DNA from: Campylobacter vulpis
GTDB taxonomy: Bacteria; Campylobacterota; Campylobacteria; Campylobacterales; Campylobacteraceae
Reading direction: 5' to 3'
Length of the DNA: 64,000 bases
NCBI RefSeq assembly: GCF_014217995.1
Contig: NZ_CP041617.1
Coordinates: 62,001 to 126,000 of the forward strand
In this document: positions 47,442-56,655 of the stretch, piece by piece
Layout of the letters: each line of letters opens with the position of its first letter
How positions within the stretch are numbered: position 1 is the stretch's first letter
The notes under the pieces: generated by a model
The model's database searches: none
The model's input: only the letters and a program-made list of their open reading frames with translations
Told to the model about the DNA's origin: nothing
Position numbers and translations under genes: made by a program

Positions 47442-48088
47442 TAGCCTAAAAATTCCCTTTTAAAATACTCTCTTGGAGCTTTACATAAAGGACAGGCTGC
47501 TGGAGCTTTTTTGCCACGATGAATATGTCCGCACACTTCGCAAACCCACAATTCTTCAACTTCGCTATTAAAAAATTCCTCTTCTTCAAGCATTTTTTTA
47601 AGGGCTAAATACTCCCTTTCGTGTTCTATCTCTACCTTACCTATGGCTGTAAAAAGCCTAGCGATAGCCTTTTTGCCCTCATCTTCTGCGATTTTTGCAA
47701 AATTAGGATACATTATGGTATGTTCATAATTTTCCCCATCAGCAGCACAAACGAGATTTTTAGTCGTGATGTCTAAAGCCTTACCATCAACTAATTCGTG
47801 ATAAGCTTTAAACTGCGCTCTAGCGTGCCATTTCTCATTTTCTGCAGCTTCTCTAAAATGCCTTGCCACAGCGTGCCAACCCTCATCTTCTGCTATATCG
47901 GCAAAAAGATCATATTTATTTCTTGCCATTGACTCGCCTGCGAAAGCTTTCATTAAATTCACGGCAGTCAAATCTTTCGTAATGCACTGCATAGGCTCAT
48001 TACAGCAAGTCAAAGTCCCACCACCTACATTTTGCACCTCAACCTCATTGCCACACTTTTGACATTGATAAGTTTCGTATTGTTTCAT
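47441..48088 (-). CDS. rrc: Desulforubrerythrin (rubredoxin oxidoreductase/rubrerythrin-like)
   Basis: The 215-residue fusion has three iron domains in order. The first is a desulforedoxin-like N-terminus (CQKCGN ... TCCNEPM). The second is a rubrerythrin four-helix di-iron domain with two carboxylate/His motifs (AFAGESMARNKYDLFADIAE and FTAIGKVEIEHEREYLAL). The third is a C-terminal rubredoxin (CEVCGHIHRG ... CPLCKAP). It reduces peroxide and protects Fe-S enzymes in this microaerophile. C. jejuni Rrc has the same layout. RBS AAAGGATACAAA. Confidence 0.95.
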   Translation of the reverse strand: MKQYETYQCQKCGNEVEVQNVGGGTLTCCNEPMQCITKDLTAVNLMKAFAGESMARNKYDLFADIAEDEGWHAVARHFREAAENEKWHARAQFKAYHELVDGKALDITTKNLVCAADGENYEHTIMYPNFAKIAEDEGKKAIARLFTAIGKVEIEHEREYLALKKMLEEEEFFNSEVEELWVCEVCGHIHRGKKAPAACPLCKAPREYFKREFLG

Positions 48089-48164
48089 TTTGTATCCTTT
48101 TTGATTTTCATTTTAATTCTTTTTTGAGAATCAAAAAATTATAGTACAAAAGGTTTTATGTGTC

Positions 48165-48189
48165 AATAAGTCCTATTTTAGGACTTATT
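48165..48189 (-). terminator. Inverted repeat at the end of the flgE operon
   Basis: An 11-bp stem (AATAAGTCCTA/TAGGACTTATT, 3-nt loop) overlaps the flgE stop codon. On the minus strand no U-tract follows (GACACAT). A T-run follows on the plus strand instead. It may end hook-operon transcription or shield the 3' end. Direction is uncertain. Confidence 0.45.
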
Positions 48190-49822
48190 TTTTCATATTA
48201 ATGGCTTTTTGTATCATTTGATCGCTTGTAGTGATGCTTTTAGAACTTGCATCAAAAGCCTTTTGGGTAACGATTAAATTGGAAAGCTCCATACTTAAAT
48301 TGACATTTGATTGTTCCAAAAAGCCTCCCTTAAATTTGGCAGTATTGACAATTTCTCCATCTTTCATTATAAAACTTGCCTCACCACTATTTCCTGTGGC
48401 TGCGAAGATATTATCTCCCATAGCCATCAAGCCTTGTTCATTGATGAAATTATAAAGAGCTATTTTGCCGACTATGGCATTTTGTCCGTTGCTAAATTGA
48501 GCGATTAAATCGCCCCCATCACCGATGCGATATTGTTCAAAAAAGCCCTCCGCTATGCCGTCGTGCCTTGTGATGACATTTTTTTCTTTTCCTGCTTGGA
48601 CATAAATTCCACTATAACCACTTCCCGCTATATTAGGGTCATAAGGCGTTCCTAAATCGATGTTAATCGTTCCTCCTTCTGGGTTATTAACGCTTTTAAT
48701 GTCATTACTTAGCAAGGCTCCGTGCTGATTAAAGGTCATACTTCCTTCGGTCGGCTCTCCCACTGCTTCGCCCTTAGCATTATAAATTTGTGCGCTTACT
48801 TTATAAACCATAGTATCACCTACTTGAGGTAAAATTCTTTCCAAAGTCAGTCTTAGTGTGCTTTTGCTTCCATCTGCGTTATAAATAGGTGCTTCTAAGA
48901 TGTCTTTATTTGCCTTTTCTTGCTCTGTGCTAATTTGTGCGGATTCAAGCTTGATAGAGTCAGTATCTAAGCCTTTTAAGTCAAGCTCTTTACTGACGAA
49001 ATTTAAATCTTTATCCAAGCTCGCTTCAAAGCTTTGTTTGACCCCATCTTTATCGATGAAATTAAGTAAAATTCTATCATTTTCTTTAGCACTAAAAACC
49101 TCATTTTTACTTACACTTCCGCTGACTTTAAATTTTCCATCCGCAGTTTTTTCCACCTTAAAATTATTAGGATTTAAATCGATGGTTACCACTTCAGTTT
49201 TTGTGTTGGTATTTAAATTTCCCTTCCATTGCACATTTTGCGTAACTTTTGGAGGAAGATACATATTTACAGGCACTTGTAAAGCCCCTTGCGAACCTGT
49301 GGTGCCTAGAGTAAATTTGTCATTAGAATTTACCGTAAAGCCGTTATTAACGGGTGTTCCTGTGTTTAAATAATCCCCCATAAGTCCCGCTACCCTATCA
49401 CTATATGTTATGCCCTGAAAGGCTGGATTCATCGTGCCTAACACAAAATTCCCATAAGAATCGACTAAGTAGCCATTTGCATCGCGTTTAAAAGCTCCAT
49501 TTCTAGTATAATAAGGCATACCATCTGCACCTAAAACACCAAAAAAACCTTTACCTTGTAAAGCCACATCAAATTCTCCCTCACTTGCCACAGGAGAGCC
49601 TTGTTCGAAAACTAGCTTTGAAGAAGCTTGCGTCGAGCCATATCCTCCTTGAGCTGGGTTGGTTGATTGTGAAGTAATGGTGCTATAAAAAATATCCTTA
49701 AATTCAGCATTGGAATACTTAAAGCCTGTGGTATTGACATTTGCTATATTATTCGCACTAATGTCAATACCAAAACCACTGGATTTAACTCCGTTAATCC
49801 CATTATAAAACGCACCCATCAT
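48185..49822 (-). CDS. flgE: Flagellar hook protein FlgE
   Basis: The 545-residue protein has the N-terminal hook/rod motif (AFYNGINGVKSSGFGIDISAN, NIANVNTTGFKYS). The C-terminal coiled segment is FLEQSNVNLSMELSNLIVTQK and FDASSKSITTSDQMIQ. The D1/D2 surface domains sit in between. It is shorter than C. jejuni FlgE (over 800 residues from memory), so outer hook domains are probably reduced or different. flgD precedes it by 3 nt. Both depend on a sigma-54 promoter. Confidence 0.93.
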   Translation of the reverse strand: MMGAFYNGINGVKSSGFGIDISANNIANVNTTGFKYSNAEFKDIFYSTITSQSTNPAQGGYGSTQASSKLVFEQGSPVASEGEFDVALQGKGFFGVLGADGMPYYTRNGAFKRDANGYLVDSYGNFVLGTMNPAFQGITYSDRVAGLMGDYLNTGTPVNNGFTVNSNDKFTLGTTGSQGALQVPVNMYLPPKVTQNVQWKGNLNTNTKTEVVTIDLNPNNFKVEKTADGKFKVSGSVSKNEVFSAKENDRILLNFIDKDGVKQSFEASLDKDLNFVSKELDLKGLDTDSIKLESAQISTEQEKANKDILEAPIYNADGSKSTLRLTLERILPQVGDTMVYKVSAQIYNAKGEAVGEPTEGSMTFNQHGALLSNDIKSVNNPEGGTINIDLGTPYDPNIAGSGYSGIYVQAGKEKNVITRHDGIAEGFFEQYRIGDGGDLIAQFSNGQNAIVGKIALYNFINEQGLMAMGDNIFAATGNSGEASFIMKDGEIVNTAKFKGGFLEQSNVNLSMELSNLIVTQKAFDASSKSITTSDQMIQKAINMKK

Positions 49823-49825
49823 TGC

Positions 49826-50698
49826 TTAAGCCTTAGGTTTTTCTTCGGGTTTTGTGTCAGGTTCTGTTGGTTTATTATCTGGTTTTTCTGTGTCTGGTTT
49901 TTCGCTGTTTCCACCTGTATTATTGTTTGAACCATTAGAACCCAGACTAAATTTATAATCTGTAATTTCCCCTAAGGCATCAAATGGCACTTCTTGTCCT
50001 GCCATTTTTGCATAAGCAACTCCTTCTTTAAAAACAACCCCTTCAATAGGATAAGTTCCATAGCTTGCTGTTATTTTCTCACCTTGTTGATTATTATAGA
50101 CGATTTTAACCGTATATTCCCCATCGCCTGCATAAACGCCATTGTTATCTCTTCCCGGCCATTCCATAGTAAAGTGTCCTGCTGAAACTTCCTTGCCCTC
50201 GCTCGCTTTTTCTGTATAAACTAGCTTATTATCTTTATCATAGACTTCCAGGGTAATTCCATCTTTATTTGCTGCTTCTGGTAAATACATCTTAAGGGCG
50301 ATGATTTCATCGGATCCTGTTAGCTTAATTTTATTATCCGCGATAGTAGCCATTTTACCAATAGCCCCTAAAGCACCTATACTCTGGCTTGTTCCCATAG
50401 CATTTGAAAGCTTTTCCATTGTCGCCACCATTTTCTGCATAGTATTATTAGTATTTTGCTGCATTTCAAGTGCGGCTAACTGCGAAGTTTGAGTAAGCAT
50501 TTTATCGCTATCCATAGGATCGGTTGGGTCTTGATGCTGCATTTCGATTAAAAGAAGCTTTAAAAAGGCATCTTTATCTAAAACAGCTCCGGGATTACCT
50601 TGATCTGCAGTTAAATTATTTCCACTATTTTGTGTGGTGCCGTTTGGTTTGCTTTGTGTATTTTGCCAGTTTAAATTTGGATTCCATTCCGTTGTCAT
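49826..50698 (-). CDS. flgD: Flagellar hook assembly (capping) protein FlgD
   Basis: The 290-residue protein has the FlgD N-terminal block DKDAFLKLLLIEMQHQDPTDP and MDSDKMLTQTSQLAALEMQQ. A FlgD Ig-like domain follows (SAGHFTMEWPGRDNNGVYAGDG, EYTVKIVYN). The tail is Pro/Glu/Lys-rich (KPDTEKPDNKPTEPD). It caps the growing hook so that FlgE subunits fold. RBS AAGGAGCTTAAA. A sigma-54 promoter lies 37-52 nt upstream of its start. Confidence 0.93.
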   Translation of the reverse strand: MTTEWNPNLNWQNTQSKPNGTTQNSGNNLTADQGNPGAVLDKDAFLKLLLIEMQHQDPTDPMDSDKMLTQTSQLAALEMQQNTNNTMQKMVATMEKLSNAMGTSQSIGALGAIGKMATIADNKIKLTGSDEIIALKMYLPEAANKDGITLEVYDKDNKLVYTEKASEGKEVSAGHFTMEWPGRDNNGVYAGDGEYTVKIVYNNQQGEKITASYGTYPIEGVVFKEGVAYAKMAGQEVPFDALGEITDYKFSLGSNGSNNNTGGNSEKPDTEKPDNKPTEPDTKPEEKPKA

Positions 50699-50734
50699 TT
50701 TAAGCTCCTTATTTAAAGTCTTTTTGTATAAAAA

Positions 50735-50750
50735 AGCAAAAATCGTTCCA
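50735..50750 (-). promoter_or_regulatory. Sigma-54 promoter of flgDE
   Basis: The minus strand reads TGGAACGATTTTTGCT, a full match to the -24 GG / -12 GC pattern (TGGAAC-N5-TTGCT) of Campylobacter RpoN promoters. It sits between the fliK stop and flgD, so flgDE can be expressed without fliK. Confidence 0.85.
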
Positions 50751-50752
50751 CT

Positions 50753-52609
50753 TTAGAAATATTTTGCTAAAACAAGTTCTAAATTAATTTTAGGATTACT
50801 TTCTTCTTCAATGCTTTCTTCATAATAATGCGTTTTTGATTTCTTTTCTTGGTGTTGCTCTTTTTTACCCTGCTCGCTAAAATTCATTTCAAGTCCTGTA
50901 AAACCCATATTTACAAGAGAATTTTTAAATTCGGCTTGATGTTGCAAAAATAAATTCATTGCATTATGATTTGAATTGAAATTAATGTGAAGGTTTGTTC
51001 CTCTTTGCACTAAAGTTACCTCAACTTCACCCAAATTTGAAGGATTAAGCGTAATGCTTAGTTTAGTAATGGGTGCTTTATACTGCTGCTCCATCGCTTC
51101 TTTTAAATCTTTAGAAAAGTATTGTAAGCTTTCTTTTGGGGAAATGATTTTTTGATTTTGATTTACCCTACTTAAGTCTTTGACAAGATTATTTAAATCA
51201 TCTACGCTAGATTTTTCTGTATTAGTAGTATTTTCGCTATTTTCTTTAGTGAATAATTCTTTATTTGTTTCTTTGTTTAAAAGCTCACTAAAAAGATTTT
51301 CATTTGTTTTATTTTGCACGACTTTTGTAAAATTTTCGCTTGTGATTTTTAATCCCTCATTAGAATGATTTAATTTCATCTCTTTAGGATTTTCTTTAGG
51401 ACTTTCTTTACTAATTTCTTTTTGTGCGAATTCTTTTTGCATTAAATCTTTAACATTAAGCGTTTCTTTTAAAGTTTCTCTTGGCGTTTCTTTACCCAAA
51501 GTGGCATTTAAAACAGCTTCTTTTAAGGGAGATTTAGTTTTTTCTTGCAAATTGACATTTTCATCAGTTTTATTTAAAGGCTCTTTACTTAAATGTGCTG
51601 TTTCTTTTAAATCTTCTTTTTGAGTTTTAAAATTTTCTTTTTGAATGCTTAAATTTTCTTTTTGAGTTTTAAAATTTTCTTTTTTAGGTTCTAAATTTGG
51701 CTCTTTTATTTCTTCTTTAAAAGTTGGAATTTCTTTGCTTTGTGTTTCTTTTTCTGTGATTTTAGTTTTTTGTGAAAATTTTTCCACAAGCTCATTTAAA
51801 ACTTCATTTTTACTGGTTTTTGTAGGAGTTTTTATTTCTATCTCCTCATCGTTTTCTTTTTTAGTTTTATCTAACTGATGAGTTTTATCTTCTTTTTTGA
51901 TAAGAGAGTCTAAATTTTGCAAAGTTTTAGAAAGTAAGGAATTTGCCTCATTTGTTTTTATGGGTGCTTTATTTTGCGTGTGCAAATTTTTATCTAAGTT
52001 TTTTTCGATGTGTGCTAATTTGCTGTTTAAAATTTCTTTAAAAACATTATCGATAGCTCCCTTAAAAAAGTCTTTTTTATCTAAATTTGGAAAAGTTGCC
52101 TTTAAATCAAGCAGTCTATCTACCTTAATGTCTCTAACTTCAAGCCCCATATCTTTAGCCAAATTCAAAAGCTCTCCTAAGCTATTTGCATTTTTAAGAG
52201 CATTAAAATTGTTTTCATTTTTGATGAGTTGTAAAAGGGTATTATTATTTGCAAGATTGGCTAATTTGACATTAGAAAGATCTGTTTTTAATTTGTCAAG
52301 CACCGATAAAATTTGCATAAGAGGAGCAGATTCAAAAATACTTATTTTATCTCCCTCATCAAAATTACCGATTTGTAATTTTTGCATCACTTCACCCACA
52401 ATTTCACTTTCGCTTATCTTCATATGCGTTGGCAAATGCTCATTTGTCTCCTCAATGGAAGCAAGTAAAGAATTTAAAAAGCTCTCCCTTTCATTTTCAC
52501 TAGCTTTTTCTTCCTTTGGATTATTTTTAATCGTTTTACTAAAAGAAGTTTGGCTAGTTTTACTCGGGGCGAGATTTAAAATCTCGCTTTGTGGGGCTAA
52601 ATTTGACAT
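50753..52609 (-). CDS. fliK: Flagellar hook-length control protein FliK
   Basis: The 618-residue protein has a long, Lys/Glu/Asn-rich, low-complexity middle. The compact C-terminal domain is KAPITKLSITLNPSNLGEVEV and TLVQRGTNLHINFNS, the FliK substrate-switching domain. The middle includes heptad repeats (KENFKTQ/KENLSIQ). It measures the hook and switches the export gate from hook to filament proteins. The position between a Cj0040-like gene and flgD agrees with C. jejuni Cj0041, from memory. Confidence 0.9.
   Translation of the reverse strand: MSNLAPQSEILNLAPSKTSQTSFSKTIKNNPKEEKASENERESFLNSLLASIEETNEHLPTHMKISESEIVGEVMQKLQIGNFDEGDKISIFESAPLMQILSVLDKLKTDLSNVKLANLANNNTLLQLIKNENNFNALKNANSLGELLNLAKDMGLEVRDIKVDRLLDLKATFPNLDKKDFFKGAIDNVFKEILNSKLAHIEKNLDKNLHTQNKAPIKTNEANSLLSKTLQNLDSLIKKEDKTHQLDKTKKENDEEIEIKTPTKTSKNEVLNELVEKFSQKTKITEKETQSKEIPTFKEEIKEPNLEPKKENFKTQKENLSIQKENFKTQKEDLKETAHLSKEPLNKTDENVNLQEKTKSPLKEAVLNATLGKETPRETLKETLNVKDLMQKEFAQKEISKESPKENPKEMKLNHSNEGLKITSENFTKVVQNKTNENLFSELLNKETNKELFTKENSENTTNTEKSSVDDLNNLVKDLSRVNQNQKIISPKESLQYFSKDLKEAMEQQYKAPITKLSITLNPSNLGEVEVTLVQRGTNLHINFNSNHNAMNLFLQHQAEFKNSLVNMGFTGLEMNFSEQGKKEQHQEKKSKTHYYEESIEEESNPKINLELVLAKYF
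51614..51681 (-). repeat. 21-nt tandem repeat within fliK
   Basis: Three imperfect 21-nt units (period set by C at 51616, 51637, 51658 and 51679) encode KENFKTQ, KENLSIQ, KENFKTQ and the start of KEDLKET. Gain or loss of units keeps the frame. Confidence 0.8.
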
Positions 52610-52623
52610 TTTTAATCCTTAGT

Positions 52624-52950
52624 TTATTTTAAAAAATTATCCTTTGTTAAGGTTGGAAATTTTTTTTCTAAGTAAGAATTTTCATAAACTTTTATCATTT
52701 TATCTTTTTGTAAATTCACCAAAATATCTAAAAGTTCGTTTAAATCCTTTGCTTTTGAAATTTTTTTGAAATTTTTCTCATTGTCTAAAAGTTCGCTTAA
52801 TTCGCCTGAAATTCGTGCCATTTTATTATTTTTTTTACTTTTTAAAATTTCTAGTAAATTAAGAACTTGCATCAATGTTTCGCTTTCCCTTGCTTCACAC
52901 TCTGCGTTAAAAATTTCGCTTAAAAGCACTTCGTTAAGTGGTTTTGACAT
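52624..52950 (-). CDS. Small flagellar-operon protein, Cj0040-like
   Basis: I start at ATG 52950 behind AAAGGATACAAA, not at an upstream codon. The 108-residue, charged helical product (LSEIFNAECEARESETLMQV, SELLDNEKNFKKISKAKD) has no domain I recognise. It is the first gene of the sigma-54 operon ahead of fliK, which suggests a role in hook assembly or as an export chaperone. This is inferred from position only. Confidence 0.7.
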   Translation of the reverse strand: MSKPLNEVLLSEIFNAECEARESETLMQVLNLLEILKSKKNNKMARISGELSELLDNEKNFKKISKAKDLNELLDILVNLQKDKMIKVYENSYLEKKFPTLTKDNFLK

Positions 52951-52987
52951 TTTGTATCCTTTCAAAATTAAGTCTTGTAGCTATAAA

Positions 52988-53004
52988 AGCAAAAAGTGTT
53001 CCAA
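52988..53004 (-). promoter_or_regulatory. Sigma-54 promoter of the Cj0040-like/fliK operon
   Basis: The minus strand reads TTGGAACACTTTTTGCT, a complete RpoN-type -24/-12 element, 38 nt upstream of the ATG at 52950. Middle-class flagellar genes of Campylobacter are driven this way under FlgSR control. Confidence 0.9.
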
Positions 53005-53081
53005 CTTTGCTATAAGCAAATTTTCAATCTTTAAGCAAAGTTTTTATATAATACGCCCTTTTAAATGATTTGGGAGTTACA

Positions 53082-54890
53082 ATGGAAAATATAAGAAATA
53101 TCGCCGTCATCGCCCACGTTGATCACGGAAAAACAACTATGGTTGATGAGCTTTTAAAGCAATCGGGCACTTTTAGCGAGAGAGAGCAAATCGCAGAACG
53201 CGTTATGGATAGTAATGATATAGAGAAAGAAAGAGGCATTACCATACTTTCTAAAAACACAGCCATTAATTATAAAGGCACGAAGATCAATATTATCGAT
53301 ACCCCCGGACACGCTGATTTTGGTGGTGAGGTTGAGCGGGTTTTAAAGATGATTGATGGCGTTTTGCTTTTAGTTGATGCGCAAGAAGGCGTGATGCCGC
53401 AAACTAAATTTGTGGTTAAAAAGGCTTTACAGCTTGGTTTAAAACCCATAGTTGTGATTAATAAAATTGATAAACCAGCAGCTGACCCTGAAAGAGTCAT
53501 TAATGAAATTTTTGACCTTTTTGTCGCTTTGGACGCAAATGACGAGCAACTTGACTTTGCTATTGTTTATGCGGCAGCTAAAAATGGCTATGCAAAACTT
53601 GATTTAAACGATACAAGTGATAATATGGAGCCACTTTTTAAGACAATCCTTGAAAGAGTTCCTGCTCCAAGCGGAGATAAACAAAATCCTCTCCAGCTTC
53701 AAGTTTTCACGCTAGGTTATGATAATTTTGTCGGCAAAATAGGCATAGCAAGGATTTTTAATGGCGTAGTGAAGAAAAATCAATCCGTGATGTTAGTTAA
53801 AGCAGACGGAGAAAAGCTTAATGGTAGAGTCTCAAAACTCATAGGCTTTATGGGCTTAGAAAAAATGGACATTGAGGAAGCAAGCAGTGGAGATATAGTT
53901 GCCATTGCAGGTTTTGAAACCTTAGATGTAGGAGATAGTGTCGTATGTCCTAACAATCCTATGCCTTTAGACCCTCTTCACATTGAAGAGCCGACCTTAA
54001 GCATTGTTTTTGCAGTGAATGACGGACCTCTGGCAGGAACAGAGGGCAAACATGTAACCTCCAATAAAATCGCCGAACGCCTAGAAGCAGAAATGAAAAC
54101 CAACATCGCTATGAAATATGAAAGTAGTGGCGAGGGCAAATTTAAAGTTAGCGGCAGGGGTGAGTTGCAAATCACTATTTTAGCAGAAAATATGCGTAGA
54201 GAGGGCTTTGAGTTTTGTATGGGGCGACCTGAAGTTATTGTTAAAAACGAAGACGGCGTTAAAACAGAGCCTTTTGAGCATTTAGTTATCGATGTGCCGG
54301 AGGAATTTAGCGGGGCAGTCATTGAAAAACTAGGCAAAAGAAAGGCAGAAATGAAAACGATGTCGCCCACAGGAGATGGACAAACAAGGCTTGAATTTGA
54401 AATTCCAGCTAGAGGACTCATAGGCTTTAGAAGTCAGTTTTTAACAGATACTAAAGGTGAGGGTGTGATGAATCATAGTTTTTTAGAATTTCGTCCTTTT
54501 AGCGGGGCAGTGGAAAAAAGGGCGAATGGTGCTTTGATTAGTATGGAAAATGGCGTGGCTTTGGGCTATTCTTTATTTAATCTGCAAGATAGAGGTGTGC
54601 TTTTCATCGAACCACAAACTAAGGTTTATACAGGTATGATTATAGGTGAGCATAGTCGCAGCAACGACCTTGATGTTAATCCTATCAAAGGTAAGAATTT
54701 AACAAATGTTAGAGCAAGCGGGAGTGATGATGCGATTAAGCTTGTCCCTCCTAGAAAACTAAGTCTTGAAAGGGCGTTAGAGTGGATAGAAGAAGATGAG
54801 CTTGTCGAGGTTACACCGCTTAATGTACGTGTAAGAAAACGCTATCTTGACCCAACTCAAAGAAAGAGAATGGAAAAAAGTAAGTCTTAA
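53082..54890 (+). CDS. typA: Translational GTPase TypA/BipA
   Basis: The start is ATG 53082 ([19 protein letters not shown]) behind GGGAG. The 602-residue GTPase has G1 [10 protein letters not shown]2 ERGITILS, G3 [16 protein letters not shown]4 [10 protein letters not shown], and the BipA C-terminal domain with [13 protein letters not shown] and [15 protein letters not shown]. It is a ribosome-binding factor used in stress and cold. The next gene starts at its last base (TAATG). Confidence 0.95.
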   Translation: MENIRNIAVIAHVDHGKTTMVDELLKQSGTFSEREQIAERVMDSNDIEKERGITILSKNTAINYKGTKINIIDTPGHADFGGEVERVLKMIDGVLLLVDAQEGVMPQTKFVVKKALQLGLKPIVVINKIDKPAADPERVINEIFDLFVALDANDEQLDFAIVYAAAKNGYAKLDLNDTSDNMEPLFKTILERVPAPSGDKQNPLQLQVFTLGYDNFVGKIGIARIFNGVVKKNQSVMLVKADGEKLNGRVSKLIGFMGLEKMDIEEASSGDIVAIAGFETLDVGDSVVCPNNPMPLDPLHIEEPTLSIVFAVNDGPLAGTEGKHVTSNKIAERLEAEMKTNIAMKYESSGEGKFKVSGRGELQITILAENMRREGFEFCMGRPEVIVKNEDGVKTEPFEHLVIDVPEEFSGAVIEKLGKRKAEMKTMSPTGDGQTRLEFEIPARGLIGFRSQFLTDTKGEGVMNHSFLEFRPFSGAVEKRANGALISMENGVALGYSLFNLQDRGVLFIEPQTKVYTGMIIGEHSRSNDLDVNPIKGKNLTNVRASGSDDAIKLVPPRKLSLERALEWIEEDELVEVTPLNVRVRKRYLDPTQRKRMEKSKS

Positions 54891-55522
54891 TGGCAAATTT
54901 AGAAAGTCAAAGACTATATATTTTAAAACGCTTAGGAATTTTAAAATTCTTAAGCGTCATTGAAGCCTTACTTGTGGGCTTTTTGACTTTTGTTTTTATT
55001 AAAGATGTGATGATTGCTATAATTAGTGCCATTTTTGTGGGCGTATTTTTTTACCGCTTCACTAGTAAAAGACTTATCAAAGCCAAAAAAGAGCTAGAAT
55101 TTAATGTTTTAAAGCTTTTTTTAACGCACCATAAGGCGTATTTCCCTAAAAAACCCATTTTGCAAAAGGAATTTGCAAGCCTTAATTTGAGTGAAAATTT
55201 AAAAGAATTTCAAGCTGGAGAAGGGATAGAATTTAAGAGTTTTACCCTGTATGATGTAAAGTTTAAAGATGAATTAGGACGCTTTTTTTGCGGAATTTGT
55301 TTGATTTCTAAGCAGGTGTTAAATGGTGGCGATGAAAATCAAATTTATAAGAAAGTGGTGGGAAAAAATTTCGAACTTTCAAGCTATTTTGCTAAAGACG
55401 GAAAAGCCCTAATTGCTTGTTTGGCAAATCCTTTTTTTGTAGATTTAAAAAAGAGCGTGGAGGAAAATCACAAAATAATGCAAGGGAATTTAGAAAAACT
55501 AAATTCCCTTTTTAACGTTTAA
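54890..55522 (+). CDS. Two-helix inner-membrane protein, Cj0038c-like
   Basis: The 210-residue protein has two closely spaced membrane helices (ILKFLSVIEALLVGFLTFVFI and MIAIISAIFVGVFFYRF, residues ~17-56). A soluble C-terminal domain of ~150 residues follows (GEGIEFKSFTLYDVKFKDEL, FFCGICLISKQ) and somewhat resembles DUF3137 proteins. It is co-transcribed with typA. Function unknown. Convergent 4-nt overlap with the PepSY-like gene. Confidence 0.6.
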   Translation: MANLESQRLYILKRLGILKFLSVIEALLVGFLTFVFIKDVMIAIISAIFVGVFFYRFTSKRLIKAKKELEFNVLKLFLTHHKAYFPKKPILQKEFASLNLSENLKEFQAGEGIEFKSFTLYDVKFKDELGRFFCGICLISKQVLNGGDENQIYKKVVGKNFELSSYFAKDGKALIACLANPFFVDLKKSVEENHKIMQGNLEKLNSLFNV

Positions 55523-55941
55523 TCGTCAAATTTCTGTCCTAAAACATTACCATTAAAGTCTGTATAAACTTCTATATTATTATTAAATTTAAATTTGTAG
55601 CCATTGATTTGCTTTTCGACTTTGAAAATTTGTGCGTTTGGCTGACTAATTTGGACTTTTGCTACAAGAGTGGAAGGTAAAAAGCCAAGCGGAATTGCCT
55701 TATATTTACCATCGACTTCTTTCCATTCTCCGTTGATGATAAAATCAATCTCCGTTCCATCTGTCAAAGTTATATCGTAAGAATCTAGGTCTTTTTTTGC
55801 AAGTCCTATATTAACACCCTTAAAATGTGTATTTAAAAAGCTTTGCACATTGTTAGGAAGCTGAGCTGGACTTATAACCATATCTTGTGCATAAAGCACA
55901 GCCGCACTTAGTAAAGCTGCTAGAGCGATTTTTGTTTTCAT
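55519..55941 (-). CDS. PepSY-like periplasmic protein (DUF2874-type)
   Basis: The 140-residue secreted protein (signal peptide KIALAALLSAAVLYAQ) has two repeated half-domains. Each has a motif of the kind LPNNVQSFLNTHFKGVNI ... YDITLTDGTEIDFIINGEWK, and LPSTLVAKVQISQPNAQIF ... YKFKFNNNIEVYTDFNG. This is the BLIP-like/PepSY-like tandem fold. Its ligand is unknown. It could bind protein or peptide in the periplasm. It is a single gene with RBS AAAGGAGAAACA. Confidence 0.75.
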   Translation of the reverse strand: MKTKIALAALLSAAVLYAQDMVISPAQLPNNVQSFLNTHFKGVNIGLAKKDLDSYDITLTDGTEIDFIINGEWKEVDGKYKAIPLGFLPSTLVAKVQISQPNAQIFKVEKQINGYKFKFNNNIEVYTDFNGNVLGQKFDD

Positions 55942-56010
55942 TGTTTCTCCTTTAAATTAATAAGAGAACTTTAACATTTTTTTGTGAAGTTAATGTGAAG
56001 TTAAAATTGT

Positions 56011-56655
56011 TTATAGCTTTGCTATGTGCTTAACTGCTTCATAAGCGTTATTTTTGATACAATCGCTATATTTTTGTAGGCTTTCTATACTCTCATAACC
56101 ACAGCTTAAGGCTATGTGAGAAATCCCTGCCGCCTTAGCCGCTAAAATGTCAAATTGAGTATCACCTATCATAAAAGCGTGAGTTTTGTCTTTATTTAAT
56201 CTATCTAAAGCTGTTAAAATAGGCTCTGGGTGAGGTTTTGCAAATTGCACATCATTACGCCCTACTATGCTTTTAAAGAAATGTCCCACTCCTAAAAAAT
56301 CTAGCAAAGGCTTGGTAAATTGCGACCCCTTAGTCGTAACGACAGCTAAATCTGCAAATTCGTTGGCTAATTCTAAAGCTTCCTTGGCTAAAGGCAAAAG
56401 CGTGGTTTGATCTAAATAAATCGTGCGGTATTTTTCTCTATAAAAATCAACAAAATCATTTACAAGATAGGCTTTATCTTGGTAAAGCTTAATAAAGGCT
56501 TCATCAAGTGGAAGTCCTATCAAGCTCTTAATGTCCTCATCTAAGCTAGGCTTTAAGTTCAGCTTTTCAAAGGCGAAGTGAAAAGAATTTAAGATGGCAG
56601 GCGTTGAATCAATCAAAGTGCCATCTAAGTCGAAAAGAAGAGTTTTAGACTTCAT
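56011..56655 (-). CDS. HAD-family phosphatase (phosphoglycolate phosphatase-like)
   Basis: The 214-residue protein has HAD motif [17 protein letters not shown] (nucleophile Asp), motif II Thr region LAVVTTKGS, a Lys in [10 protein letters not shown] and motif [18 protein letters not shown]. The cap is of the C1 type. It fits Gph/PpaX-type phosphatases; the true substrate is not certain. It overlaps cadF by 4 nt, so it is in that operon, as in C. jejuni Cj1477c-Cj1478c. Confidence 0.85.
   Translation of the reverse strand: MKSKTLLFDLDGTLIDSTPAILNSFHFAFEKLNLKPSLDEDIKSLIGLPLDEAFIKLYQDKAYLVNDFVDFYREKYRTIYLDQTTLLPLAKEALELANEFADLAVVTTKGSQFTKPLLDFLGVGHFFKSIVGRNDVQFAKPHPEPILTALDRLNKDKTHAFMIGDTQFDILAAKAAGISHIALSCGYESIESLQKYSDCIKNNAYEAVKHIAKL

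Noticed and set aside
48095-48140. Possible PerR/Fur operator upstream of rrc (TGATTTTCA ... TGAGAATCA)
   Set aside because: Only a loose inverted match in AT-rich DNA; not enough to call a binding site.
48900-49373. 157-residue plus-strand frame within flgE
   Set aside because: Antisense shadow of a clear flgE coding region with no independent signals.
51897-52622. 241-residue plus-strand frame within fliK
   Set aside because: Ser/Lys/Phe-rich antisense artefact of the Lys/Glu-rich fliK sequence.
53978-54421. 147-residue minus-strand frame within typA
   Set aside because: TypA motifs on the plus strand are intact; the reverse frame has no family resemblance.
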